Source: Alicycliphilus denitrificans_A (GTDB taxonomy: Bacteria > Pseudomonadota > Gammaproteobacteria > Burkholderiales > Burkholderiaceae_C). From it: DNA of 64,000 nt. This document shows positions 1-7,856 of the stretch, piece after piece (the stretch's first letter is position 1; every line of letters begins with the position of its first letter). The stretch is from positions 558,001-622,000 of the forward strand of contig NZ_CP126238.1 in the NCBI RefSeq assembly GCF_044792555.1. The letters are read 5' to 3'. Position numbers and translations under genes: made by a program. The notes beneath the pieces were generated by a model, which searched no databases, was not told the origin of the DNA, and saw nothing but the letters and a program-made list of their open reading frames with translations.

Positions 1-100
1 GGCGGCCAGCGGCTCATCCCGCATGGCCGCTTGCTGTTTATGCAGCATGGCCACCTGACGCGCCAGTCCTGATCAAAGATAGAGCTTGTCGAGCCAAGCC
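1..100 (-). pseudogene. Remnant resembling the srkA C-terminus
   Basis: Read leftward, the first 70 bases encode residues ending QAAMRDEPLAA. This closely matches the last 23 residues of the SrkA-type kinase at 1786-2829, which ends EAMREEPLTA. The nucleotide match continues through the ACTGGCGCG stretch near 60-68, but one small indel shifts the frame, and upstream of it the match fades and the best frame meets a stop. The stop codon of the copy would lie beyond the window edge. I read this as the degenerate 3' end of a second srkA-like copy. A chance match is unlikely given the length. Confidence 0.5.
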
Positions 101-237
101 TGGGCATTTTGCTACTAAATGCATTGCATGATCTGGTCGATTCATAGACCAGCAAAAGACAGATCGCTACGAGCCGTAACACGGCGTTTAAAGGGCCTTT
201 TAGCATTGCGCTGTCTGAATTATCAAGAAGGTGTTGC

Positions 238-1470
238 ATGAGGAATGCACGCGCAATTTGGCCTGCCAAGGCCCTGGGCTGGTCTGGAATGGGCTTGATT
301 GCTGCTGGCTTGGCAGCGTGCGGCGGAGGGGGTGGTGGCGACAACGCCTCTCAGCAAGGCTCGCTCAAGCTGGCCATGACCGATGCGCCAGCGTGTGGCT
401 ATGACCATGTCTACGTCACCGTCACCAAAATCCGCGTACATCAGAGCGCCTCGGCGGACAGCGGCGACGCCGGCTGGAGCGAACTGCTTATTCCACCCCG
501 GCGCATTGACCTGTTCGGGCTGACGAATGGCGTACTACAAGAGCTGGGAACACTGCCGCTACCGGCTGGCAACTACCAGCAGATCCGTCTGGTGCTGGCC
601 GACAACCCTTCCAAGCCGACGCCGGCCAATCCGCTGGCAAATGCCCTGGTGCCATTGGGTTCGACCAACGAGATCGCGCTGACCACGCCCAGCGGCCAGC
701 AGAGTGGTTTCAAGCTGAAGGCCAACTTCAATGTGACGGGTGGCCAGGTTGCCGATATGGTGCTGGACTTCGATGCCTGCAAGTCCATCGTCAAGGCTGG
801 CAACTCCGGCAATTACAACCTGAAGCCCGTGGTTGCCGTGATAAAGCGGCTGACCACAGAGATTGTGGGCTATGTGGATCCGGCTCTGGCCTCCAGCGTC
901 GTGGTGTCCACGCGTGACCCGGACAACAACCTCCGCGCCACGGTGCCGAATGCCACCACGGGCAAGTTCGTGCTGGCCTATCTGCCGGAACACACCAACT
1001 ACACCGTGGTGGTCGCAGGCCAGAACCTGACCACCGCAGCGGTGACTGGCGTGCCGGTATCGATCGCCGCCGGCACCACAACGCTCAACACACCGACAAC
1101 CCCGATCCCGATGCTTGCATCCGCATCGGCGATCGTCTCGGGCACCGTGACAAATGCGTCCAACACGCCTTTGACGGACGCTGCCGTGAATGCCCAGCAG
1201 GTACTCAGTGCAGGCCAGAAGCTGGATGTCGCATGGACCTTGGTCGATCCCACCAATGCAAGCTATAGCCTGGCCCTTCCTCTGGTTGCACCCAATAAAG
1301 CTCCATACGTAGCGAACGGCCCGTTGATGTTCACCGCAGATACCGCAGTAGCAGGCCAGTACAACATCTTGGGCAGCGCAACCGGCTACACCATCCAGAA
1401 CACCGCACCGGCAGTCACACTGACCACCCCCAATAGCGTCACAACCAAGAAGCTGGAGCTGGCACCCTGA
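238..1470 (+). CDS. DUF4382-domain lipoprotein
   Basis: The 410-residue protein begins with a lipoprotein signal peptide whose lipobox LAAC places the lipidated cysteine at residue 28, followed by a glycine run. Residues of about 42-205 match the DUF4382 family (start GSLKLAMTDAPA, with the VYVTVTKIRVH strand). The C-terminal half looks like carboxypeptidase-regulatory or Ig-like beta-sandwich repeats. The protein is probably anchored in the outer membrane or periplasm; no enzymatic motif is visible and its role is unknown. An AAGG Shine-Dalgarno sequence sits about 7 nt before the ATG. A second, very small lipoprotein gene follows 38 nt downstream, so the two are probably co-transcribed up to the terminator at 1694-1730. 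Confidence 0.85.
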   Translation: MRNARAIWPAKALGWSGMGLIAAGLAACGGGGGGDNASQQGSLKLAMTDAPACGYDHVYVTVTKIRVHQSASADSGDAGWSELLIPPRRIDLFGLTNGVLQELGTLPLPAGNYQQIRLVLADNPSKPTPANPLANALVPLGSTNEIALTTPSGQQSGFKLKANFNVTGGQVADMVLDFDACKSIVKAGNSGNYNLKPVVAVIKRLTTEIVGYVDPALASSVVVSTRDPDNNLRATVPNATTGKFVLAYLPEHTNYTVVVAGQNLTTAAVTGVPVSIAAGTTTLNTPTTPIPMLASASAIVSGTVTNASNTPLTDAAVNAQQVLSAGQKLDVAWTLVDPTNASYSLALPLVAPNKAPYVANGPLMFTADTAVAGQYNILGSATGYTIQNTAPAVTLTTPNSVTTKKLELAP

Positions 1471-1508
1471 GGAGGCAAGATAAAGAAATCAAATAACAAG
1501 GATCAACG

Positions 1509-1658
1509 ATGAAGCAACTTTTAGGACTCCTGGTGGTTGTGAGCACCCTGCTGGGCGGGTGTGCTGTCTATACCCCAAGTGGTGCTGTCATAGTGGACAG
1601 CCCTAGAGGTGGGGGCAATTTCTGCCCGCCGGGTCAGGCAAAGAAAGGCAATTGCTGA
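1509..1658 (+). CDS. Small 49-residue lipoprotein
   Basis: This short reading frame encodes a 49-residue peptide beginning MKQLLGLLVVVSTLLGGCAV. It has a basic N-terminus, a hydrophobic core and a clear lipobox LGGC with the cysteine at residue 18. The mature peptide is only about 32 residues, rich in Gly and Pro, with two further cysteines near its end (NFCPPGQ and KGNC). An AAGGA ribosome binding site lies 6 nt before the ATG. It follows the DUF4382 lipoprotein gene and precedes a strong terminator, so it is the last gene of a two-gene unit. I do not recognise the family and assign no function. Confidence 0.7.
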   Translation: MKQLLGLLVVVSTLLGGCAVYTPSGAVIVDSPRGGGNFCPPGQAKKGNC

Positions 1659-1693
1659 GAGCCTTGTCCACATAAAAGAACCGCATCAGCGGT

Positions 1694-1730
1694 AATGCCG
1701 TTCACTTCAGCCAGTGAACGGCATTTTGTT
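1694..1730 (+). terminator. Rho-independent terminator
   Basis: A perfect 13-bp stem (AATGCCGTTCACT pairing with AGTGAACGGCATT) with a 6-nt loop is followed by TTTTGTT on the + strand. It ends the lipoprotein transcription unit 36 nt after the small lipoprotein stop codon. Confidence 0.8.
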
Positions 1731-1785
1731 GCTGGATTTGCTTCAAGCTCATGTCTTTTTCCTGGCATCGAGGAATCCACCGCTG

Positions 1786-2829
1786 TCACGCGGTCAGTGG
1801 CTCCTCCCGCATGGCCTCAATCTGTTCGCGCAGCATGTCTACCTGCCCGCGCCAGTAGTCGCTGCTGCCGAACCAGGGGAAGTTGAGCGGGAAGATCGGG
1901 TCGGCCCAGCGCCGTGCCAGCCAGGCGCTGTAGTGGATCAGGCGCAGGGTGCGCAGCGGCTCGATCAGCGCCAGTTCGCGCCGGTCGAAGGCCCGCAGTT
2001 GTTCGTAGCCGTCCAGCAGTGCCGAGAGCTGCAGCGTGCGCTGGCGCCGGTCGCCCGACAGCAGCATCCACAGGTCCTGCACGGCCGGGCCCATGCGCGC
2101 GTCGTCCAGGTCCACGAAATGCGGGCCGCCATGGCCGGCGTCATCGACGGGCGTCCACAGCACATTGCCCGGGTGGCAGTCGCCGTGCAGGCGGATGGTG
2201 CTGGCGTTATTTAAACCAAATTGGCATGTAGCGCTTGATGGGTAAGCGCTGATGGCTATCAATTCAATAGCTTCGTCGCAGGCGTCGCGCCAGGCGAACT
2301 GCTGATCCATGGGAATGATCTGCGCGTCCAGCAGCCAGTCGCGCGGCTCCTGGCCGAAGCTTTGCAGATCCAGCCGCGGGCGCTGCGCGAAGGGCCGGGC
2401 CGCGCCCACGTTGTGGATGCGCGCCAGGTAGCGGCCCAGCCATTCCAGCACCTCGAAATCGTCGAGTTCGGGCGTGCGCCCGCCGCGCCAGGGGCTGACG
2501 GCAAACATGAAGCCCGCGTGCTGGTGCAGGCTGCGGCCTTGCAGGAGTAGCGGCGCGACCACGGGCACCTCGGCCGCGGCCAGCTCCAGGGCGAAGGCGT
2601 GCTCCTCCAGGATCTGCGCCTCGCTCCAGCGCCCGGGGCGGTAGAACTTGGCCACCACGCGGCTGCCGTCCTCCAGCGTGACCTGGTAGACGCGGTTTTC
2701 GTACGAGCCCAGGGCCATCATGCGGCCGTCGCCATACAGGCCCACGCCGGCCAGCGCGTCCAGCACCAGGTCGGGCGTGAGGCGGGCGTAGGGGTGGGGT
2801 GCGTCGTCGTGGGGGTGGGGCAGGGTCAT
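1786..2829 (-). CDS. srkA: SrkA-type serine/threonine stress kinase
   Basis: The 347-residue protein matches the SrkA (YihE/RdoA) family, aminoglycoside-phosphotransferase-fold kinases that in Escherichia coli counter stress-induced toxin action and envelope stress. Visible features are the N-terminal nucleotide-binding lobe (LGSYENRVYQV, VAKFYRPGRWS), the catalytic loop HGDCHPGNVLW and the metal-binding FVDLDDARMGP. It ends a leftward operon, 25 nt after the Ser/Thr kinase-UspA gene and behind a metallophosphoesterase gene. Just before the catalytic loop there is an extra segment, IELIAISAYPSSATC and onward, that other family members lack. It is encoded by a copy of the dispersed repeat described at 2210-2272, read in frame. 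The motif residues are intact, so the protein is probably functional. Confidence 0.88.
   Translation of the reverse strand: MTLPHPHDDAPHPYARLTPDLVLDALAGVGLYGDGRMMALGSYENRVYQVTLEDGSRVVAKFYRPGRWSEAQILEEHAFALELAAAEVPVVAPLLLQGRSLHQHAGFMFAVSPWRGGRTPELDDFEVLEWLGRYLARIHNVGAARPFAQRPRLDLQSFGQEPRDWLLDAQIIPMDQQFAWRDACDEAIELIAISAYPSSATCQFGLNNASTIRLHGDCHPGNVLWTPVDDAGHGGPHFVDLDDARMGPAVQDLWMLLSGDRRQRTLQLSALLDGYEQLRAFDRRELALIEPLRTLRLIHYSAWLARRWADPIFPLNFPWFGSSDYWRGQVDMLREQIEAMREEPLTA
2210..2272. repeat. Dispersed palindromic repeat, copy 1 (inside srkA)
   Basis: This copy shows the family layout GGC, spacer, GCGCTT, 6 nt, AAGCGC, spacer, GCTATC-AATTC-AATAGC. It is translated in frame within srkA and adds roughly 20 residues before the catalytic loop. 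Confidence 0.7.
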
Positions 2830-2854
2830 GCGCCGATTGTCGCGCCTGCCCGCC

Positions 2855-4294
2855 TCACTGGCTCAGCTGCTCGAACGGCAGCTGCTGCTTGACCAGGATG
2901 ACGGTGCAGGGCGCGTCGCGCGCCACGCGGATCGGCACGGTGTCGATGAAGCGCTGCAGCTGCAGCCCGTGCGTGGCCGCGCCCAGGATCATCATGCTCA
3001 CGCGGTTGGCCTCGGCGAAGCGCACCAGGGCCTGGGCCACGTCGCTGGCCTCCAGCACATGGAAGCTGGCGCTGTGGCGCGAGAGATCGAGCCCCGTGGC
3101 CCATTGTTTGAGGCGCGACAGGTGCTGGCGGTGCAGCATGGTTTCGCTGCGCTGGCTGTCCGAGGTGCTGCTGGCCGAGGGCGAGATCACCGACACGCAG
3201 GCCAGGCGCGCGCCCGGGCGGATGCCCAACGAGCGCGCCGCCGCCTCGCGCAGCGAGTACAGCGTGGCGTCCTGCACGTCCTCGTGCGGCACGGCGACCA
3301 TGAGGATGGGTACCTCCGCGATCTGGCGCGCGGGCAGTGGGCTGGGCTGGTAATGCATGCCCGCGGCCTTGATCCAGCGCTTGAAATGTGCCCACGGCCC
3401 CGGCCCGCGCAGGCGCCGCCCGCGCTCGGTGAGGGGCACCTGGTCGGGATTCGCCAGGTCGAAGGCCAGATGTGCGGCCGAGGGGTAGCGCTGCGCGGCC
3501 TCGGGCTCCAGGCAGCGCAGGATCACCTCCTGCAGCCATTCGGGTAGGTCGGGGCGGTGCTGGCGCGGCGGCGCGGGCGTCATCCACAGGCGCTGGCGCA
3601 TGCCGCCATCGGTGCCGGGCGCGCCGAAGGGCAGCTCGCCCGTGGCCATCTCGTAGAGCATGACGCCGATGGCGAAGATGTCGCTGCGCAGGTCGCCGCG
3701 CACGCCCACCACCTGTTCGGGCGCGATCCAGGTGGGCGAGCCCACGGCCTTGCGCAGCTCCTCGGCCAGCAGGTCGGGGTAGTGCGCGTGGCAGGACAGG
3801 CCGAAGTCCAGCAGCACCACGCTGCCATCGGGGCGCAGCAGCACGTTGGCGGGCTTGAGGTCGAGGTGGCAGACGTTCTGCTGGTGGATGCTGTGCGCCG
3901 CGATGGCCATGGCGCCGCCGATGCGGGCAATGGTGTCCGCGCTGCGCGCCGTGGTGTCGCCGGGCGGGTGCCGGTCCAGCCAGTGCTGCAGCGTGTCTCC
4001 AGGCACATATTCCATGACCAGATAGGGCAGGCGCATCAGATCGCCCGCGGCCACGAAGCGCGGTGCGTGCTGGCCCGAAAGCGTGGGCAATATGGTCAGC
4101 TCGACCTCGAAGCTGACGATGTTCTCCGCGCCGTCGCCGGCCGTCATGCGCGGGATCTTCATGGCCAGTGGAAAGCCCGGATTGCGCGCCGCGCTGGCAT
4201 AGCCCACGCGGTAGATATGGGCCATGCCGCCCGCGTGGATGCACTCGTGCACCACGAAGCCGTCGATCTCGGTGCCGGGTTCCAGCAGTTTCAT
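2855..4294 (-). CDS. Ser/Thr protein kinase with C-terminal UspA domain
   Basis: This 479-residue protein joins an N-terminal Hanks-type kinase (about residues 10-290) to a C-terminal universal-stress-protein domain (about 329-475). Kinase features are the glycine-rich loop HAGGMAHIYRV, lysine 46 in AMKIPR, the catalytic loop HLDLKPAN with aspartate 145, DFG at 163-165 and an APEQ motif. The usual HRD arginine is leucine here, so it is a non-RD kinase. The UspA part ends with an ILGAATHGL motif resembling the family's nucleotide-binding loop. No transmembrane segment is seen, so it should be cytosolic. It lies 3 nt downstream of a metallophosphoesterase gene and 25 nt upstream of srkA, which suggests one stress-response transcript. 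The substrate is unknown. Confidence 0.88.
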   Translation of the reverse strand: MKLLEPGTEIDGFVVHECIHAGGMAHIYRVGYASAARNPGFPLAMKIPRMTAGDGAENIVSFEVELTILPTLSGQHAPRFVAAGDLMRLPYLVMEYVPGDTLQHWLDRHPPGDTTARSADTIARIGGAMAIAAHSIHQQNVCHLDLKPANVLLRPDGSVVLLDFGLSCHAHYPDLLAEELRKAVGSPTWIAPEQVVGVRGDLRSDIFAIGVMLYEMATGELPFGAPGTDGGMRQRLWMTPAPPRQHRPDLPEWLQEVILRCLEPEAAQRYPSAAHLAFDLANPDQVPLTERGRRLRGPGPWAHFKRWIKAAGMHYQPSPLPARQIAEVPILMVAVPHEDVQDATLYSLREAAARSLGIRPGARLACVSVISPSASSTSDSQRSETMLHRQHLSRLKQWATGLDLSRHSASFHVLEASDVAQALVRFAEANRVSMMILGAATHGLQLQRFIDTVPIRVARDAPCTVILVKQQLPFEQLSQ

Positions 4295-4297
4295 CGT

Positions 4298-5056
4298 CTA
4301 GCGCCCCTTTTCCAGCCGATCGGCAAAGAACGCGGGCAGGCCGCCGGCGCGCACCGCCGCCGCGGCCGCCATGTGGTCGTAGGGCACGCGCTGGAAGGTG
4401 ATGGTGGCGGCGTCGGCGTCGAACAGCGCATACATGGCGCGCGTGTCGCCGTCGCGTGGCTGGCCGCACGAGCCCACGAGAGCCAGCCATTGCCGGTGCG
4501 GCGGCACGGGCACGGGCACGCCCGGCTGTGGGGAGAAGCGCATCAGCTTGGCCGTGGGCGTGAGGAAGTACAGCGCCTGCTCATGCACATGGCCGCTGAA
4601 CACGTAGCGGATCGCCGGGTCGATACGCGTGGCCGCGGCCATGGAGCGCTCGGCCGCATTGCCGTCGGCCACGTAGTGCCAGCGCTCGGGGCCGTCGGCG
4701 CTGGCATGCACCAGCAGCGCGTCCATCCCCAGGCGCGCGGTCAGCGGCAGGTCGGCCAGGAAGGCGCGCTGCTGCGCATTCAGTCGCGGACCGGTCCACT
4801 GTGCGCTCTGGTCGCCCAGGTTTTCGGCGGCTGTGGGCGGGGCCAGGGCGGCAGCGTCATGGTTGCCGCGCACGCACAGGGCGCCGCCCGTGACGAGTTG
4901 CATCACCCGGTCGAGTACCGGGCCCGGGTCGGCTCCATAGCCCACCAGGTCGCCGAGCAGGGCAAATTGCTGCGCGCCGTGGGTGCGGGCATGTTCCAGG
5001 CAGGCCTCGAGGGCCGGCAGGTTGGCGTGGATGTCGGAGAGCAGGGCGATCTTCAT
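4298..5056 (-). CDS. Metallophosphoesterase (YfcE/PP-type)
   Basis: The 252-residue protein has the calcineurin-like phosphoesterase metal motifs in order: SDIHAN near the N-terminus, GDLVGYGADP, GNHD, and GHVHEQ near residue 170. The start is taken at the ATG at 5056 (MKIALLSDIHAN) because the fold begins there; an upstream extension to 5170 shows no family resemblance. It is the first gene of the leftward operon with the Ser/Thr kinase-UspA protein, whose ATG follows 3 nt after its stop, and SrkA. A phosphatase encoded with two kinases would make sense as an opposing activity, but that is inference. Small-molecule phosphodiesters are equally possible substrates. Confidence 0.85.
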   Translation of the reverse strand: MKIALLSDIHANLPALEACLEHARTHGAQQFALLGDLVGYGADPGPVLDRVMQLVTGGALCVRGNHDAAALAPPTAAENLGDQSAQWTGPRLNAQQRAFLADLPLTARLGMDALLVHASADGPERWHYVADGNAAERSMAAATRIDPAIRYVFSGHVHEQALYFLTPTAKLMRFSPQPGVPVPVPPHRQWLALVGSCGQPRDGDTRAMYALFDADAATITFQRVPYDHMAAAAAVRAGGLPAFFADRLEKGR

Positions 5057-5253
5057 GATCCCGACATGATGGCGGCACTGGCTGAGCGCTGGCTTGCAAG
5101 GAGGGACTGGGGGGATTAGGGAAAACGCGGAACTACAGTAGAGGATGCTTTCAACTGCCGGGATCGACACGCGATCCCCTTTTTGAAGAATGCTGTGCCT
5201 ACAGGTAGATATCGCTCTTGTCTCAGACGTCTAGGCAGAAAGCGTCGAGATGC

Positions 5254-5727
5254 TCAAGGTTTGGCTGGTTCGGCTGGGGCTGAAGCATCTGCAACTGCTG
5301 CGGGGCTGGGGGAAGACGCGGTCGTTTTAGGCGCTGTAGGCGCTGGAGTGCTCTCCTTTGTGGTCAAAACGCCGCACTTTTTTGCGACGGCAGCTTGCTG
5401 CAGGGCGTCATGTTCCCCTTTTATGCGCGCGTATTCAGCTTCTTGCTGCTTGGTTCCGCCCAATGCGAACAGCGCAGGCCAGAAGAGCACCAGTCCAACA
5501 CCCATGATGGCTTTGTCGTTGGACGCGGCCTCGTCTAACCTGCCACCAAGCTGAGATACGCGAGCTGCCAAGCGCTGATTCTCCGCAACGATTTGATCGC
5601 AGTCGTAGTTTTGATACTGAACGGGTGACACGTAGGCTGATGCAATGTCCTTGGATGACGTCGCACAACCAGTGAGCCCGAACGAAACAGCGACAGCGAT
5701 AGCAATTGACTTTTTGACGATGATCAT
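5254..5727 (-). CDS. Hypothetical lipoprotein
   Basis: The 157-residue protein has a signal peptide with lipobox LTGC (cysteine at about residue 21), a Tyr/Asn-rich region (VQYQNYDCDQIVAENQRLA), a predicted helix, a hydrophobic stretch (IMGVGLVLFWPALFALGG), a second helix (QEAEYARIKGEHDALQQ) and an Ala/Pro/Ser-rich low-complexity tail. The helices could form a coiled coil and the central stretch could be membrane-associated. Similar small lipoproteins are common but uncharacterised. No strong Shine-Dalgarno sequence is visible before the ATG. A perfect 9-bp palindrome lies 14-36 nt upstream and may control it. Confidence 0.75.
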   Translation of the reverse strand: MIIVKKSIAIAVAVSFGLTGCATSSKDIASAYVSPVQYQNYDCDQIVAENQRLAARVSQLGGRLDEAASNDKAIMGVGLVLFWPALFALGGTKQQEAEYARIKGEHDALQQAAVAKKCGVLTTKESTPAPTAPKTTASSPSPAAVADASAPAEPAKP

Positions 5728-5740
5728 TGGCGGTAAATGA

Positions 5741-5763
5741 TGTAAATTTTGCGTAAATTTACA
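5741..5763. promoter_or_regulatory. Perfect palindrome upstream of lipoprotein gene
   Basis: TGTAAATTT and AAATTTACA form perfect 9-bp arms around the 5-nt spacer TGCGT. The site sits just upstream of the lipoprotein ATG at 5727, where a promoter or operator would be expected. The symmetry fits a dimeric repressor site; the regulator is not known. Confidence 0.5.
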
Positions 5764-6138
5764 TATTGTTTCTTTCCCTTTGCTTACATGTAGGCTGGCT
5801 GGGTCGTCGCGTTTTCAACGCCAAAGTGTGCAATGTTCGCCCCACGTATTGCCGTCTCAACATTGCTGACTGCCGGAAAAATTGGGTGTCCTTGTCTTCA
5901 TTGCTGGATGGATTTAAGAATTAATAGGCTTAGAGAACCGTGTGCTTGTCATCATCGCCAGCTGATGGATACGGTTATGTCTCAGATGCGCATTTGTTGC
6001 TTCCCGTGATGAGATGCTGGCTTTGCGAGGGTTGATTGATATCCAACGCGTATCGTATCCAGGCCAATAAATATTGGACGCGTGCAATCGTCCCCCCGAA
6101 TAATCGCCGCCACTTATCAAGCCGGTGGAGCGTTGCGC
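5764..6138. other. Intergenic region between lipoprotein and CoA-transferase genes
   Basis: No protein-coding gene is supported here. The stretch is more AT-rich than its surroundings and lies between divergent genes, so it should hold promoters for both sides, but no pair of -35/-10 boxes is convincing. The CoA transferase could be read from a GTG at 6082, but the ATG at 6139 with GGTGGAG upstream is preferred. Confidence 0.4.
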
Positions 6139-7335
6139 ATGGGGCCATTGCAGGGAATACGTGTGCTGGATCTGTCCAGCGTCATCTTCGGGCCGCTGGC
6201 CAGTCAGGTGCTGGCCGACTATGGCGCCGAGGTCATCAAGGTGGAGCCGCCCGGGGGCGACTCCACGCGCCACACCGGGCCGGCGCCCGAGCCGGGCATG
6301 GCGGCCATGTTCCTGGGGTCCAACCGCAGCAAGAAGAGCCTGGCGCTGGACCTGAAGCGGCCCGAGGCGCAGCAGGCGCTGCAGGCACTGATAGCGACGG
6401 CGGACGTGTTCATGCACAGCATGCGCCCGCAGAAGCTCGCCGGCCTGGGGCTTGACCCCGATGCATTGCGTGCGCGCCACCCGCGGCTGGTCTACGCCAG
6501 CCTGCTGGGCTTTCTGCCCGGGCCGTATGCGGGCCGGCCCGCGTATGACGACGTGATCCAAGGCATGTCGGGCCTGGCGGACCTGATGGAGCAGCAGGGC
6601 GGCGAGGCGCGCTATCTGCCCACCATTGCCGCCGACAAGACCTGCGCCCATGTGGCGGCGCACGCCATCCTGGCGGCGCTGTGGCAGCGCGAGCGCACGG
6701 GGCAGGGCGCATTCGTGGAGGTGCCCATGTTCGAGTCCATGGTGGGCTTCAACCTGGTGGAGCATTTCTACGGCCAGCATTTCGAGCCGCCGCGCTCGGC
6801 GCCGGGCTATCCGCGCGTGCTGGCGCCGTGGCGCCGGCCCTACCGCACCGCCGACGGCCTGGTGGCCATGATGCCCTATACCGACCTGCACTGGCAGCGC
6901 TTCTTTGCCGAGGTGGGGGCGCCCGAGCATGCGCGCGAGCCGCGCTTTGCCGACATCGCGGCGCGCACGGCGCATATCGCCGAGCTGCTGGAGCTGGCCT
7001 CGACCTACGTCGTGCGGCACAGCACGGCCCATTGGCTTGCCGCCTGCGACCGGCTGGAGATCCCGGCCGCGCCCGTGGCACGGCTGGAGGAGCTGCGCGG
7101 CGACGAGCACCTGGCCGCCACCGGCTTCTTCGAGGAGGTGCAGGACGCCGCCCTGGGCAGCGTGCGCTTTCCCGGCGTCGCCGTGCGCTTTGACGGCCGG
7201 CGCCCGCCCGTGGCCATGGCGCCGCGCCTGGGCGAGCACACGCGCGCGCTGCTGGCCGATGCTGGCCTGGATGCAGGGCAGATACAGGTGCTGGTGGACC
7301 AGGGAGTCGCCATCACGCCAGCGCAGAAAAACTGA
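6139..7335 (+). CDS. CaiB/BaiF family CoA transferase
   Basis: The 398-residue protein matches family III CoA transferases, which move CoA between acids through an aspartyl-CoA intermediate. Family signatures are the start GIRVLDLSSVIFGPLA, the EVIKVEPPGGD segment, the FLGSNRSKKSLALDLK stretch and the AYDDVIQGMSGLADL segment after residue 130. The ATG at 6139 has GGTGGAG about 9 nt upstream. A MaoC-like hydratase gene begins 12 nt after the stop and a Bug receptor gene follows, so the three likely form an operon for uptake and CoA-dependent breakdown of an organic acid. The substrate cannot be told from sequence. Confidence 0.88.
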   Translation: MGPLQGIRVLDLSSVIFGPLASQVLADYGAEVIKVEPPGGDSTRHTGPAPEPGMAAMFLGSNRSKKSLALDLKRPEAQQALQALIATADVFMHSMRPQKLAGLGLDPDALRARHPRLVYASLLGFLPGPYAGRPAYDDVIQGMSGLADLMEQQGGEARYLPTIAADKTCAHVAAHAILAALWQRERTGQGAFVEVPMFESMVGFNLVEHFYGQHFEPPRSAPGYPRVLAPWRRPYRTADGLVAMMPYTDLHWQRFFAEVGAPEHAREPRFADIAARTAHIAELLELASTYVVRHSTAHWLAACDRLEIPAAPVARLEELRGDEHLAATGFFEEVQDAALGSVRFPGVAVRFDGRRPPVAMAPRLGEHTRALLADAGLDAGQIQVLVDQGVAITPAQKN

Positions 7336-7347
7336 GGACTTTTGCAC

Positions 7348-7827
7348 ATGAACACCACGACCACCATGGACCACACCGCCCCGCGCCTGGGCCAGGGTTT
7401 TGTCTGGCAGGACCTGCAGGTCGGCCAGCGCTTTCGCACCTTCCGCCGCACCGTCACCGAGACCGACCTGGTGCAATTCATCAACGTCACCGGCATGCTG
7501 GAGGCCATCTTCATCGAAGAGGGCTACGAGGGCGGGGCCATGCCGGGGCGGCCCGTGCCTGGGGCCCTCACCTACACGTTGATCGAGGGCTTCATCCTGC
7601 AGACCATGATCCAGGGCACGGGCCTGGCCATGCTGGAGCTGCAGCAGAAGATTCTGGCACCGGTGATGGTGGGCGACAGCATCGAGGCGATGGTGGAAGT
7701 CACCGGCATTCGCCCCACCTCCAAGAGCGGGCGCGCGGTCGTCACCTCGCGCATCGACGTTTTCAACCAAAAGGGCGTGCAGGTCATGACCTATACCGCC
7801 ACGCGGCTGCTGGCCGGACGCGGCTGA
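7348..7827 (+). CDS. MaoC-like hot-dog dehydratase
   Basis: The 159-residue protein has the single hot-dog fold of MaoC/FAS1-like hydratases. Family features are the opening GQGFVWQDLQVGQRFRTFRR, the helix ETDLVQFINVTGMLEAIF, the GRPVPGALTYTLIEGF segment and the strands VMVGDSIEAMVEVTGIRP. The canonical DxxxxH hydratase dyad is not obvious, so it may be a thioesterase or a non-standard hydratase. The start at 7348 has TGAGGA at a good distance; a TTG two codons earlier is possible. It sits between the CoA transferase and the Bug receptor genes and probably acts on the CoA ester made by the former. Confidence 0.8.
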   Translation: MNTTTTMDHTAPRLGQGFVWQDLQVGQRFRTFRRTVTETDLVQFINVTGMLEAIFIEEGYEGGAMPGRPVPGALTYTLIEGFILQTMIQGTGLAMLELQQKILAPVMVGDSIEAMVEVTGIRPTSKSGRAVVTSRIDVFNQKGVQVMTYTATRLLAGRG

Positions 7828-7856
7828 GCACGGAAAACCCCAACCAGGAGACAAGC

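Noticed and set aside
5160..5184. GGGATCG/CGATCCC stem with T-run as a terminator
   Set aside because: Its polarity is rightward, but no rightward gene ends there; the neighbours are both leftward.
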